A stretch of 59,302 bases of DNA from the NCBI GenBank assembly GCA_002440745.1, contig DJVB01000015.1:1-59302 (forward strand). Direction: 5' to 3'. Under the pieces are notes generated by a model. The model was not told the origin of the DNA, searched no databases, and saw only the letters and a program-made list of their open reading frames with translations. Numbering within the stretch: position 1 is the first letter of the stretch; each line of letters begins with the position of its first letter. A program made the translations under genes and the position numbers. The stretch comes from Bacteroidales bacterium UBA6267. GTDB lineage: Bacteria; Bacteroidota; Bacteroidia; Bacteroidales; UBA1556. Shown in pieces: positions 17,882 to 27,186 of the stretch.

Positions 17882-18472
17882 TTATCCATTAATATTTAAA
17901 AGCTTATTAATTCTTGTCTTATCAAAACCAACGATAATTTCGCCATTAATGTCGGTCTGAGGCACTCCCTGTTGACCACTTTTGGAAACCATTGCTTGAG
18001 CAGCAGCTTGATCCTTCGAAACATCTATGTCCGTAAAACGAATATTATTCTTCCGCAGATGAGTTTTCAAAGTATTACACCAACTACAGGTTGGAGTAGA
18101 ATATACAGTTACACGTTTTGCAGGCGCAAGTTGCTCACCTTCAGGTTGTTTATAAAAAGTTTTTTCTTCGATAAGATTTTTGTAGTAATCATCCGACTGA
18201 CATCCTTTTACAATATTAACTACTTTGCCCTGCTCAAACTGAATCAAAGTAGGAACAGATTTAATGTCGTAATGAATATGAATATCTCGGACTACACTAA
18301 CATCCGCCGACATGATTTTTACTTTTCCAATAGAGTTAGAAGCAACTGACAGATTTTCCAACGCACAAACACTCGACTCATTTTCATTTTTATAAAGCAG
18401 AAGCCAAGCTTTCTCTATCCCTTCGATATTGTCAATCAATTCTTTATGACTGTATATCTTTAAAATTTCCAT
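17882..18472 (-). CDS. thioredoxin-like/glutaredoxin fusion protein
   Basis: 196 residues. The N-terminal half (about 1-105) has a thioredoxin fold with the cis-Pro motif SVPTLIQF and a following GCQSDDY, but the active site WCGPC is reduced to a lone Cys (SSVCALEN). The C-terminal half (about 112-196) is a glutaredoxin/NrdH-like domain with an intact dithiol CSWC, the Pro loop GVPQTDI, and GFDKTRINKLL. It may be a thiol-disulfide reductase with a substrate-binding first domain (inference). It is first in a two-gene unit with groES and is transcribed divergently from moxR. Confidence 0.85.
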   Translation of the reverse strand: MEILKIYSHKELIDNIEGIEKAWLLLYKNENESSVCALENLSVASNSIGKVKIMSADVSVVRDIHIHYDIKSVPTLIQFEQGKVVNIVKGCQSDDYYKNLIEEKTFYKQPEGEQLAPAKRVTVYSTPTCSWCNTLKTHLRKNNIRFTDIDVSKDQAAAQAMVSKSGQQGVPQTDINGEIIVGFDKTRINKLLNING

Positions 18473-18538
18473 ATAATTTATTCATGTTTTACGTTAATGA
18501 ATCACCCGCCTTAAAAAAACTATGCCATCAGTTTAGAC

Positions 18539-18553
18539 CTGCCACGCTGTCAG
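18539..18553. promoter_or_regulatory. CTGnCA-N3-TGnCAG inverted repeat upstream of the Trx-Grx/groES unit
   Basis: CTGCCA-CGC-TGTCAG is an inverted repeat apart from one symmetric mismatch. It lies 67 bp upstream of the Trx-Grx start and about 70 bp from the moxR -33 element. It is reminiscent of inverted repeats upstream of heat-shock genes in Bacteroidota, but I state that from memory and could not verify it. Confidence 0.45.
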
Positions 18554-18622
18554 CAATTTCATATTCAACAAACATCAATATACTTATTAACAATCAGTTA
18601 ACCTTTTTTAACTCACATATTA

Positions 18623-18652
18623 TTGAGTATTCTGAAGCAATAAATACCTTTG
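18623..18652 (+). promoter_or_regulatory. promoter of the moxR-bat locus
   Basis: TTG (18623-18625), 19 bp, TACCTTTG (18645-18652): an exact Bacteroidota promoter. It overlaps a TTG codon at 18650 that would otherwise extend moxR, showing that the start is ATG 18677. Confidence 0.85.
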
Positions 18653-18676
18653 CACCTCTTTAAAATTTCAAGGAAT

Positions 18677-19672
18677 ATGGAGGTAAATACAGACATTAGA
18701 GCATTAAATGAAAAAATTCAGGCTGAAAGCTCCTTCATCGAGCTACTGAATATGGAGTTGGGAAAAGTTATAGTAGGTCAGAAAAAGATGTTAGAAAGTT
18801 TACTGATCGGTCTTTTGTCCGATGGACATGTCCTGCTCGAAGGTGTTCCAGGATTAGCTAAAACTTTATCCATCAATTCATTAGCTTCAGCAATTGATGC
18901 AAAATTCAGCCGGATACAATTTACACCCGATTTACTACCGGCAGACTTATTAGGAACATTGATTTACAGTCAAAAAAAGGAAGAATTTTCGGTAAAAAAG
19001 GGGCCAATTTTCGCCAACTTTGTTCTGGCAGATGAAATTAACCGTTCTCCTGCAAAAGTTCAGTCGGCTTTATTAGAAGCAATGCAAGAAAGGCAAGTTA
19101 CCTTAGGCGAAACTACCTATCCCTTGCCAAAGCCATTCCTCGTTCTTGCTACGCAAAACCCCATTGAACAAGAAGGAACTTACCCACTACCTGAGGCTCA
19201 GGTGGATAGGTTTATGTTAAAGGTCATCATTGGTTATCCGACCAAAGAAGAAGAAAAGCTCATCATTCGGCAACAAATATCAGACGGCGCGTCAAAAATC
19301 AATGCCATTTTAAAACCCGAAGATATACTCAAAGCTCGAGATTCTGTTAAGCAAGTATATTTGGATGAGAAAATCGAAAACTATATCACAGATATTGTTT
19401 TTGCGAGCAGATTTCCAGAGAAATACGGCCTAAGTAAACTTGCAGGATTTATGAGTTATGGCGCTTCACCCCGTGCTTCTATTTTCATGGCAAAAGCCGC
19501 AAAAGCTTATGCCTTTATTAAGAGGCGTGGCTATGTGATTCCTGAAGATATTCGTGCTGTTTGTCCCGATATAATGCGACACCGAATCGGTCTCACTTAT
19601 GAGGCAGAAGCTGAAAATATCACTTCGGTTGATATTATCAACGAAATTCTCAATACCGTTGAAGTACCTTAG
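18677..19672 (+). CDS. MoxR-family AAA+ ATPase of the Bat locus
   Basis: A 331-residue AAA+ protein: Walker A EGVPGLAKT, Walker B VLADEINR, sensor 1 LATQNP(IEQEGTYPLPEAQ) and the C-terminal lid. MoxR ATPases act as chaperones that mature or insert metal cofactors, often with VWA proteins as partners, in agreement with the downstream DUF58 and BatA/BatB genes. The ATG at 18677 is chosen because the promoter -7 box ends at 18652. First gene of an eight-gene cluster running to 27072. Confidence 0.93.
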   Translation: MEVNTDIRALNEKIQAESSFIELLNMELGKVIVGQKKMLESLLIGLLSDGHVLLEGVPGLAKTLSINSLASAIDAKFSRIQFTPDLLPADLLGTLIYSQKKEEFSVKKGPIFANFVLADEINRSPAKVQSALLEAMQERQVTLGETTYPLPKPFLVLATQNPIEQEGTYPLPEAQVDRFMLKVIIGYPTKEEEKLIIRQQISDGASKINAILKPEDILKARDSVKQVYLDEKIENYITDIVFASRFPEKYGLSKLAGFMSYGASPRASIFMAKAAKAYAFIKRRGYVIPEDIRAVCPDIMRHRIGLTYEAEAENITSVDIINEILNTVEVP

Positions 19673-19715
19673 CAACTAATTTTTAGTGACTTATCTAAGA
19701 TTAAATAGATAAAAA

Positions 19716-20591
19716 GTGGAAACTACAGATATTCTAAAAAAGGTTCGCAAAATTGAAATAAAGTCTCGGGGACTTTCGAATCAGATTTTCTCCGGGCATT
19801 ATCATTCTGCTTTCAAGGGTAAAGGAATGGTTTTCAGCGAAGTAAGAGAGTATCAGTTTGGTGATGATGTTAGAGCAATTGATTGGAATGTCACGGCGCG
19901 CTTTGGCCATCCCTACATAAAAATCTTTGAAGAAGAACGGGAGCTAACGGTAATGCTTTTGATTGATGTGAGCAGCTCAAATCTGTTTGGCACAAGGCAG
20001 GAATTTAAAAAGGATTTGATAATTGAACTTGCGGCAACATTGGCTTTTTCAGCAATCAACAATAATGATAAGGTCGGTGCTATATTTTTCTCCAATCGGA
20101 TAGAAAAGTTTATCAGTCCCGCTAAAGGAAGTAAGCATATTTTGAGAATAATTCATGATATGATTAATTTTCAACCTGAAGGAACAGGCACTAATATTTC
20201 AGAAGCTTTGCGCTATTTGACCAATATTATCAAGAAAAGAACGACTACATTTATTATATCGGATTTTTTGGATAATAAATACAAAAAGTCGTTACAAATT
20301 GCAAGTAAGAAGCATGATATTGCTGCCATTCATGTTTATGATAAAGCTGAGAGTCAGCTACTTGATTTAGGCTTAGTCAAAATGCTTCACCCTGAAACCC
20401 ATGAAGAAATTTGGATTGATACTTCGTTTAATCCGGTAAAAAAAGCTTATAGACAGTGGTGGCTTAAGCATACGGAAAATCTAAATTCAACCTTTAACTC
20501 TGCCGGAACCGATTGGGTTAGTATCCAAACTGATGAGGATTTTGTGAAACCACTTCTTAAGTTGTTTAAAATGAGAGAAAAACGTTTTTAG
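19716..20591 (+). CDS. DUF58 protein (VWA-like MoxR partner)
   Basis: 291 residues with the DUF58 hallmark EVREYQFGDDVRAIDWNVTAR (about 48-68) and a VWA-like region with a MIDAS-type LIDVSSS (DxSxS) and IISDFLD. DUF58 proteins always accompany MoxR ATPases and are thought to deliver or receive the substrate. The start codon is GTG 19716; no earlier ATG is in frame after the moxR stop, and the next methionine lies within the conserved domain. 43-bp gap to moxR. Confidence 0.92.
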   Translation: METTDILKKVRKIEIKSRGLSNQIFSGHYHSAFKGKGMVFSEVREYQFGDDVRAIDWNVTARFGHPYIKIFEEERELTVMLLIDVSSSNLFGTRQEFKKDLIIELAATLAFSAINNNDKVGAIFFSNRIEKFISPAKGSKHILRIIHDMINFQPEGTGTNISEALRYLTNIIKKRTTTFIISDFLDNKYKKSLQIASKKHDIAAIHVYDKAESQLLDLGLVKMLHPETHEEIWIDTSFNPVKKAYRQWWLKHTENLNSTFNSAGTDWVSIQTDEDFVKPLLKLFKMREKRF

Positions 20592-20595
20592 TGTA

Positions 20596-21591
20596 ATGCA
20601 AATGTTGATGAAACAAAGAAATACGATACTTTCAATTTTTTCCAAGAAAATCATTTTCGGGATTGCTGTTTTTTTCTACCTTATTTTCCCTGAAATAGGT
20701 AATTCACAGGATGTTAAAGTAAATGCAACCCTCGATACAAATTCCATATTGATTGGTCAGCAAACCACTTTAACCATGTCGATTTTGACACCGGAAAAAA
20801 TGGATTTGGATTTTAATCTTCTAACCGATTCCATACCTGAAACTATTGAAATTATAGAGATTAAGTCCGATACTTCTAAAATAAATGACCATAAATCAAT
20901 CAATTATCATTTTCTAATCACTTCATTTGATTCAGGTTATTATGCCATTCCACCTCTTAAAATAATCTACAAATTGGCTTCCGACACTAATGTAAGATAT
21001 GCGGAAAGTGAACCTATGCTGCTTGAAGTCAGAACGATACCCGTAGATTTAGATGGAGAAATTAAAGATTTAAAAGATGTTTTGGCTGAGCCGATGACAT
21101 TTATGGAATTCATCAAAAGATATTATCTCCCACTGATTGGTATTTTGACCATTTTAACCTTGATTATTGTTATTCTGATTCGTCTTCAACGAAGAAAAAA
21201 GAAGGCCAATCAACAAATAGAACCATTATTACCACCTGATATTGAAGCTATTGAAGCATTAATAAAACTCAAGGAAGAAAAGCTTTGGCAAAACGACAGG
21301 GTTAAAGATTATTATTCCAAAATCACCGATATTTTGAGAAGGTATATTGAAAGGCGCTTCGACATTCCTGCTCAGGAAATGGTTACAAGCGAAATAGTTG
21401 GCTGTGCGAATTCATCCGGTTTGGAAAAAGAGCAAGTCATTTTGATTGAAAAGCATTTTAACATCTCCGATTTAGTGAAATTTGCAAAATACAGCCCTAT
21501 ACAAATTGAAAATGAGGAAATTATGGATTGGGCATTTCAATTTATCGAAAACACTAAAATGTTAGAAAAGAGTGAGGAGGAAGAATCATGA
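20596..21591 (+). CDS. BatD-like membrane protein (small)
   Basis: 331 residues. A signal segment (about 10-37, ending IGNSQD), a beta-sandwich periplasmic domain of the kind repeated in BatD (about 38-165), one transmembrane helix (about 176-195: YLPLIGILTILTLIIVILI) and a cytosolic helical region of about 135 residues with RRYIERRFDIPAQEMVTSEI. The cytosolic part resembles the tail of BatD at 24506-26323 (GYVSDKFNLPLSTLSMENV), so this is a short BatD paralogue. The ATGs at 20596, 20602 and 20608 are all possible starts. It overlaps batA by 4 nt. Confidence 0.75.
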   Translation: MQMLMKQRNTILSIFSKKIIFGIAVFFYLIFPEIGNSQDVKVNATLDTNSILIGQQTTLTMSILTPEKMDLDFNLLTDSIPETIEIIEIKSDTSKINDHKSINYHFLITSFDSGYYAIPPLKIIYKLASDTNVRYAESEPMLLEVRTIPVDLDGEIKDLKDVLAEPMTFMEFIKRYYLPLIGILTILTLIIVILIRLQRRKKKANQQIEPLLPPDIEAIEALIKLKEEKLWQNDRVKDYYSKITDILRRYIERRFDIPAQEMVTSEIVGCANSSGLEKEQVILIEKHFNISDLVKFAKYSPIQIENEEIMDWAFQFIENTKMLEKSEEEES

Positions 21592-22595
21592 TAGATTTTC
21601 TAAAAAGCTTAGATTTTGTAAATCCTCAATGGTTTTGGTTGCTCTTAACCTTGCCAATTCTAATAGCCTTTTATTGGCTTCGTATCCGAAAAAGGCAACA
21701 TAGCTTCAGAACCTCCACTTTAGATTGGTTTACAGGAAGAAAACTAAAATCCTTACGTCAAAGAATAGTTCACCTGCCCTTTATCTTGCGCATCTTAGGA
21801 TTAGTTTTATTAATTGTTGTCCTTACTCGCCCACAAACATCCGATAGCAGCAAATCAACGAATATAGAAGGTATAGATATTATTTTATGCATCGATGTTT
21901 CAGGGTCGATGCGTGCAATGGATTTTAAACCCAATCGCTTAGATGCCGCTAAGAAAACCGCCACAAATTTTATCCAAGGCCGACCAAACGACCGAATGGG
22001 GTTGGTTGTTTTTGCCGGAGAAGCATATACTCAATGTCCATTAACTACTGATCATCAAGTATTAACGGATTTGATTAAGCCTTTAAAAAACGGCATGATT
22101 GAAGATGGGACAGCACTTGGAGATGGTTTAGCGACTTCTGTAAATCGCATAAAAGACTCTGAAGCAATAAGTAAGGTAATCATTCTTCTGACCGATGGCG
22201 TTCAAACTGCCGGTTCATTAGACCCACTCACCTCAGCGGAATTAGCTAAAAGTTATGGAATCAGAATCTACACCATTGGAGTTGGAACACATGGCGAAGC
22301 ACCCGTACCGGTTCAGACTCCTTTCGGGGAACAAATTGTTAACTATCCTGTCGAAATTGATGAAGATGTGCTGCAAAAAGTTGCACAAAATACCGGCGGA
22401 AATTATTATAGAGCCACTAATAATCAGAGTCTTGAAGATATCTTTAACGAAATTGACAATTTGGAGAAATCAAAAATTCAGGTGGACGTTTTCAAAACGC
22501 GTTACGACCAATATCGATGGTTTCTGTGGCCTGCAATTCTGCTTTTTATATTAGAGTTGATTCTAAGATTAACCGTTTTTAGAATAAAAATTTAG
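21588..22595 (+). CDS. batA: BatA: membrane VWA-domain protein
   Basis: 335 residues. Two N-terminal transmembrane helices (about 15-30 and 62-80), a VWA domain (about 92-290) with an intact MIDAS (DVSGS at about 101-105, T in PLTTD, and LTDG), and a C-terminal membrane helix. Bat proteins (named for Bacteroides aerotolerance) are thought to form an inner-membrane complex with a role in oxidative or envelope stress; the direct evidence for aerotolerance comes from B. fragilis and is not general. It starts within the stop of the BatD-like gene (ATGA overlap) and precedes batB by 2 nt. Confidence 0.92.
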   Translation: MIDFLKSLDFVNPQWFWLLLTLPILIAFYWLRIRKRQHSFRTSTLDWFTGRKLKSLRQRIVHLPFILRILGLVLLIVVLTRPQTSDSSKSTNIEGIDIILCIDVSGSMRAMDFKPNRLDAAKKTATNFIQGRPNDRMGLVVFAGEAYTQCPLTTDHQVLTDLIKPLKNGMIEDGTALGDGLATSVNRIKDSEAISKVIILLTDGVQTAGSLDPLTSAELAKSYGIRIYTIGVGTHGEAPVPVQTPFGEQIVNYPVEIDEDVLQKVAQNTGGNYYRATNNQSLEDIFNEIDNLEKSKIQVDVFKTRYDQYRWFLWPAILLFILELILRLTVFRIKI

Positions 22596-22597
22596 CC

Positions 22598-23647
22598 ATG
22601 AATATATTTCAATTTGAACATATAGAATATCTCTGGATTGCCATTTTATCGGTTATCTTTTATATTATTTGGCTGATATTCAGATGGAAAGATCGTAAGA
22701 ATCTGATGAAACAAGGCGATACGCAACTCATAACCGAATTGGTTGAAGGAAAATCAAACTTACGCATTAAATGGAAAATCTTCCTTCTAAACCTAAGCTT
22801 CGTCTTTTTTGCCATAGCATTGGCAAATCCCCAACTCGGCTCAAAAATGGAGGAAGTAAAACGAGAAGGAATCGACTTGATTATCGCCATAGACATAAGT
22901 AATTCGATGCTTGCTCAAGATATCAAGCCCAACCGATTAGAACGCTCAAAAATGGCAATTTCAAAGCTAATCAATGATTTACGTGGCGATAGACTTGGCA
23001 TTATCGCCTACACTGCTCAAGCTTATACCCTGCTTCCAATCACCACAGATTATGGCGCTGCGCGAATGTTTTTAAACAGTGTAAACACAGATTATATCAA
23101 TCAACAAGGCACTTCCATTTCGGCGGCTATTGAATTGGCTCAAGAAAGTTTTCTTCAATCTTCTCAAAACCAAACGAATAAGAGGTCGCAAGCGATAATT
23201 ATAATTTCAGACGGTGAAGACCACGAAAGTGGAGCTGTGGAAGCGGCGCGAAAGGCCAAAGAGAATGGAATCACCATTTATACCATCGGGATGGGATTGA
23301 GTAGTGGAGCGCCTATTCCGGTTTCAAAAAACAACCCTTCTGCCGGTTATAAGAAAGATAATCAAGGGAATACGATTATCACCAAGCTAAACGAACAACT
23401 TTTGGAAGAAATTGCAAATGCAGGAGATGGTTATTTTGTGCGTGCCAATAATTCAAATACCGGTTTGGAAAAAATTTACAATTCCATCAATTCATTAGAC
23501 AAAGCAGAAATTGAAACGCGAAGTTTTAAAGAATATGAAGGATGGTTTCAAATTTTCGCAGCCATTGCTTTTGCCATTTTGTTTTTTGAGGCCGCCATTG
23601 GACTGAAAAAAGGAAAGTTTGAATCGAGGTTTAAAATCTTTAATTAA
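22598..23647 (+). CDS. batB: BatB: membrane VWA-domain protein
   Basis: 349 residues, paralogous to BatA: N-terminal membrane helices (about 10-27 and 60-76), a VWA domain (about 88-300) with MIDAS DISNS, PITTD and ISDGEDHE, and a C-terminal helix (IFAAIAFAILFFEAAIGL). It would pair with BatA in the periplasm or at the membrane. The start is 2 nt after the batA stop and the end 7 nt before the batC start, so translation is tightly packed. Confidence 0.92.
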   Translation: MNIFQFEHIEYLWIAILSVIFYIIWLIFRWKDRKNLMKQGDTQLITELVEGKSNLRIKWKIFLLNLSFVFFAIALANPQLGSKMEEVKREGIDLIIAIDISNSMLAQDIKPNRLERSKMAISKLINDLRGDRLGIIAYTAQAYTLLPITTDYGAARMFLNSVNTDYINQQGTSISAAIELAQESFLQSSQNQTNKRSQAIIIISDGEDHESGAVEAARKAKENGITIYTIGMGLSSGAPIPVSKNNPSAGYKKDNQGNTIITKLNEQLLEEIANAGDGYFVRANNSNTGLEKIYNSINSLDKAEIETRSFKEYEGWFQIFAAIAFAILFFEAAIGLKKGKFESRFKIFN

Positions 23648-23654
23648 AGCAATT

Positions 23655-24458
23655 ATGAGAGCATTTTTTCTAATATCAGTTTTTACATTAGTTTGGACAA
23701 ATATCTTTGGACAAACTGAATATCAAGCAAAAGACCATATAAGAAAAGGCAATAAACTCTATAAAAACGAGGCTTATTCCGATGCAGAATTGGAGTATCG
23801 CAAAGCTATGGAATTGGAAAAAAACAAAGTGGCAGCAAAGTATAATTTTGCAAATTCACTTTATAAATCGAAAAAATATAAGGAAGCAGCAACAAATTAC
23901 GAAGAGTTAAAGAACAATCCTGACTTATCGTTGGAAGAAAAAGCCAAAGTTCTTCATAATCTCGGAAATAGCTACGCAAAACAAGAAGACTGGGAGAAAT
24001 CTTACAAGGCCTATAAAGAAGCATTAAAACTGAATCCGAATGATGAAGAAACCAGATATAATTTGATTTTTGCACAAAAGCATTTAAAGAAATCCCAACA
24101 GCAGCAAAATCAAGAACAAAATCAAAATCAGGATCAGCAGAATAAAGACGGCAAGAAAGAGCAAAACAAACAAGAAAGTCAACAAGATAAGCAAGGAGAA
24201 GACAAAAAAGAACAGAGTCAAGAGAATCAAGAGCAACAAAAACAATCAGGCGAAGAAAAGGATAAACAAGAAAAGCAAGGGCAGCAAAATGAAGGAAAGG
24301 AAAGCGATGAGAAAAAAGGAGAAGAAAAACCGGCAATGAGCATGCAAGAAGCCAAGCAGTTGCTAAAGGCAATTGAAGAAAAAGATAAAAAGACTGCTGA
24401 AAAAGTGGAAGTGAAAAAGGCTAAAGCCAATCGTGTTAAAGTTGAAAAAGATTGGTAA
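23655..24458 (+). CDS. batC: BatC: TPR protein with charged low-complexity tail
   Basis: 267 residues from ATG 23655. A signal peptide (about 1-20, ending FGQTE), three or more TPR units (about 22-135: KGNKLYKNEAYSDAELEYRK, LGNSYAKQEDWEKSYKAYKE), then a Gln/Lys/Glu-rich low-complexity stretch (about 145-235) and a short basic end. The tail is typical of BatC. An in-frame TTG at 23619 lies inside batB and would destroy the signal peptide, so it is rejected. Confidence 0.88.
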   Translation: MRAFFLISVFTLVWTNIFGQTEYQAKDHIRKGNKLYKNEAYSDAELEYRKAMELEKNKVAAKYNFANSLYKSKKYKEAATNYEELKNNPDLSLEEKAKVLHNLGNSYAKQEDWEKSYKAYKEALKLNPNDEETRYNLIFAQKHLKKSQQQQNQEQNQNQDQQNKDGKKEQNKQESQQDKQGEDKKEQSQENQEQQKQSGEEKDKQEKQGQQNEGKESDEKKGEEKPAMSMQEAKQLLKAIEEKDKKTAEKVEVKKAKANRVKVEKDW

Positions 24459-24505
24459 AACACTCAAGTTGAACGAAATATGAAAAACCTAACTAACGAC
24501 ATGAT

Positions 24506-26323
24506 ATGAAAAAATATTTGTTTGCCATTTTAGTTTTATTGTCATTAGGACTTCAGGGCCAAAAAACAAGTTTTACGGCAACCGGCCCAAAGGCTGTAGA
24601 GTTAGGCGAAACCTTTCAAATCACCTATTCGGTTAATGCGCAAGGAAATAAGTTTGCCGGACCAACTTTTAGCGACTTCGACTACTTGGGCGGTCCTTAC
24701 ACATCTTCCTCAAGTTCAATGCAGATTATCAATGGAAACATGACCCAAAGTGTGAAACAATCGTACACTTACCAATTGAGGGCAAACAAGAAAGGGACTT
24801 TTAAGATTCCCACCGCTTCGATTATGGTGAATGGCAACCAACTTAAATCAAACACCCTTACTATTCAAGTTGTTGAAGGAACAAATCCCCCTCCTACTTC
24901 TGCCGCTCCAAGTCAGAAAAGTGAATCCACAACCGTTGAATCGGGAGAAGGATTGATTTTCGGGAGAACCTTAAGCAGTAAAAAACAAGCCTATATTGGA
25001 GAACCAATATTAGTCACACAAAAAATATATTCTGAAAAGCAAATCACTAATGCTCAGAACTTTAAAGAACCCACATACACAGGATTTTGGAAGGAACAAA
25101 TTGATATTGGAGAATTAAAACTTGAAAGAGAGTCGTTAGGAAACAAAGTTTACTTTACGGTTACTTTACAAAAGATGATACTTTTTCCACAGAAAGCAGG
25201 AAAACTTGAAATTGGAAGTTTTGATTTAGACGCACAGATAAGTGTCACAAAGACTCGAAAGCCGAGAGATCAATGGGAATTATGGATGTATGGAAATCAA
25301 GTTGTTGCAAACGAAAATGTACCGGTAAAAGTTAATTCTCCAAAAGTTATAATTGATGTAAAACCACTTCCTGAGACTGGAAAGCCGGCAAATTTTGGGG
25401 GTTTAGTTGGGAAATTCTCCATGAGTGCAAAAACTGATCGAAGCAAAGTGGAAATGAATGATGCAATTACCCTTTCTGTTTCAGTTTCCGGTTCTGGAAA
25501 CATCGACTTACTAAATATTCCAAATCCACAATTTCCATCTGATTTTGAAGTATATGACCCAAAAACTTCCGTTTCTGCCGAAACATCTGTTGCCGGAGTT
25601 CGTGGTGGAAAAACTTATGAATACTTGATTATTCCGCGTAATGAAGGCACATTCATCATCCCTCCTATCAAAATCAGCTATTTCGACACCGAATTAAAAA
25701 AGTATGTCGAACTCGCTTCCGACAGTTTTCGAATTGTAGTTGGAAAAGGAAAGGCAATTTCAGGCAGCACAGCACCGGCCGTAAATCAAAACCAAGTGCA
25801 ATTATTAAGTAACGACATTCGATTTATCAAAACGAATTCAAAAAATTGGCATCCCATTAAATATCACTACTTCAATTCGATGATGCACATTATAAGTATT
25901 CTTGCCATTCCAATCCTATTTTTGATTTTGTTTCTTTTCAGAAAACAACAAGCTGTAAAATTAAGTGATACCGTTTCATTAAAAAATAAGAGAGCCACAA
26001 AGGTTGCAAAATCAAGATTAAAAAAAGCCGATAAACTACTGAATATCAATGATAAAATTGGATTTTACGAAGAAATTTCCAAAGCACTTTGGGGGTATGT
26101 TAGCGATAAGTTCAATCTACCTTTGTCAACGCTATCCATGGAAAATGTACGGGAGAAATTAAGTTCCAGATTAGAAAACTCGGAAATTGATAAAATTGTG
26201 ACCATTCTCAACGATTGCGAATTTGCCAGATTTGCACCAAACACCGATTTCTACCAACCCCAAGAGTTTTATAAATCTACTTTAGAATTAATAAGTACCA
26301 TTGAAAAAAACTTTAAGTCATGA
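24506..26323 (+). CDS. batD: BatD: large membrane-anchored periplasmic protein
   Basis: 605 residues: a signal peptide (about 1-19), two or three Ig-like beta-sandwich domains (about 20-435) with a Ser/Thr/Pro linker (NPPPTSAAPSQKSES), a single transmembrane helix (about 455-475: IISILAIPILFLILFLF) and a 125-residue cytosolic helical tail. BatD is the large periplasmic part of the Bat complex. The last codon overlaps batE by 4 nt (ATGA). Confidence 0.9.
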   Translation: MKKYLFAILVLLSLGLQGQKTSFTATGPKAVELGETFQITYSVNAQGNKFAGPTFSDFDYLGGPYTSSSSSMQIINGNMTQSVKQSYTYQLRANKKGTFKIPTASIMVNGNQLKSNTLTIQVVEGTNPPPTSAAPSQKSESTTVESGEGLIFGRTLSSKKQAYIGEPILVTQKIYSEKQITNAQNFKEPTYTGFWKEQIDIGELKLERESLGNKVYFTVTLQKMILFPQKAGKLEIGSFDLDAQISVTKTRKPRDQWELWMYGNQVVANENVPVKVNSPKVIIDVKPLPETGKPANFGGLVGKFSMSAKTDRSKVEMNDAITLSVSVSGSGNIDLLNIPNPQFPSDFEVYDPKTSVSAETSVAGVRGGKTYEYLIIPRNEGTFIIPPIKISYFDTELKKYVELASDSFRIVVGKGKAISGSTAPAVNQNQVQLLSNDIRFIKTNSKNWHPIKYHYFNSMMHIISILAIPILFLILFLFRKQQAVKLSDTVSLKNKRATKVAKSRLKKADKLLNINDKIGFYEEISKALWGYVSDKFNLPLSTLSMENVREKLSSRLENSEIDKIVTILNDCEFARFAPNTDFYQPQEFYKSTLELISTIEKNFKS

Positions 26324-27072
26324 AGAAAACCTTATTAATCATCGTAAATATATTTTTAGCCATCCATGTATTTGGAGGCAATCCGGACCTTTTCAATAAG
26401 GCAAATCAACATTATCAAGCTGGTGAATATTCAGCGGCAATTGAGCTATATGACTCTATTTATAATTCTGGTTATCAAAGCTTTGAACTGCTTTACAATT
26501 TAGGAAATGCCTATTATAAAAAGGAAAATTTTGCCAAGGCGATTTTGTATTGGGAAAAGGCCAAAAAACTAAATCCAAGAGATGAAGATTTATTGCATAA
26601 TCTTGAACTTGTACAAACTAAAATACCGGATCAAATTGACGAAGTCCCACATTTCGTATTGATAAAAGTATGGAAATCAATAGTTTTCGGCTTACCTGAC
26701 TTTTTTTGGACCATCCTAAACATTCTTAGCTTTCTCGTTTTAGTGTACGCCATTTTCGTATTAGTGTCGTCCGTATCATCAAAAATCAAAAAGATATTTT
26801 TCTATATCGGAATTCTATCCTTTTTCTTAACCATTTTCTCCGGAATTGCCGGTTATCAAAACTATAGAGAAATTACTCAGCATAAAACTGCCATAGTGCT
26901 TCCCCCTACGGTCAATGTTAAAAGCTCGCCGGATGAAACGAGTAGCACCTTATTTGTTCTTCACAGTGGAACAAAAGTGAAACTAATTGAAAAGATTGGC
27001 TCATGGCAACAAATTTCCATTGCTAATGGAAATAAAGGTTGGTTAAAAACAAGTGATTTTGACCCTATATAA
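26320..27072 (+). CDS. batE: BatE: TPR and SH3-domain membrane protein
   Basis: 250 residues: a signal segment, TPR repeats (about 20-95: KANQHYQAGEYSAAIELYDS, LGNAYYKKENFAKAILYWEKA), two hydrophobic helices (about 120-145 and 155-175) and a C-terminal bacterial SH3 domain (about 190-248: VNVKSSPDETSSTLFVLHSGTKVKLIEK). SH3 domains of this type often bind peptidoglycan, so the Bat complex may touch the wall (inference). Last gene of the locus. Confidence 0.9.
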   Translation: MKKTLLIIVNIFLAIHVFGGNPDLFNKANQHYQAGEYSAAIELYDSIYNSGYQSFELLYNLGNAYYKKENFAKAILYWEKAKKLNPRDEDLLHNLELVQTKIPDQIDEVPHFVLIKVWKSIVFGLPDFFWTILNILSFLVLVYAIFVLVSSVSSKIKKIFFYIGILSFFLTIFSGIAGYQNYREITQHKTAIVLPPTVNVKSSPDETSSTLFVLHSGTKVKLIEKIGSWQQISIANGNKGWLKTSDFDPI

Positions 27073-27154
27073 GCATAAAAGGCTAAACTTATTGATCCAA
27101 TAAAATAACCGCAGTGACTTAAAAAAAATATATAATCCGTGTATATAGAATATG

Positions 27155-27162
27155 TACATTTG
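27155..27162 (+). promoter_or_regulatory. -7 motif upstream of the transposase remnant
   Basis: TACATTTG at 27155-27162, 24 bp before ATG 27187. No well-spaced TTG is seen. It may be the leftover promoter of the insertion element. Confidence 0.4.
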
Positions 27163-27186
27163 TGGCAATCACATAAGTTACATATT

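Noticed and set aside
18535..18560. Sigma-54 type promoter upstream of the Trx-Grx gene
   Set aside because: The minus strand has TGGCAG but no GC pair at the expected -12 distance, so it does not match TGGCAC-N5-TTGC.
18650..18676. Extension of moxR to a TTG start at 18650
   Set aside because: The TTG is part of the promoter -7 box TACCTTTG (18645-18652).
23806..24372. 188-codon frame antisense to batC
   Set aside because: It mirrors the Gln/Lys-rich repeat of batC; on the sense strand the TPR protein is clear. Its residues (Leu/Phe/Ser-rich) are those expected from the complement.
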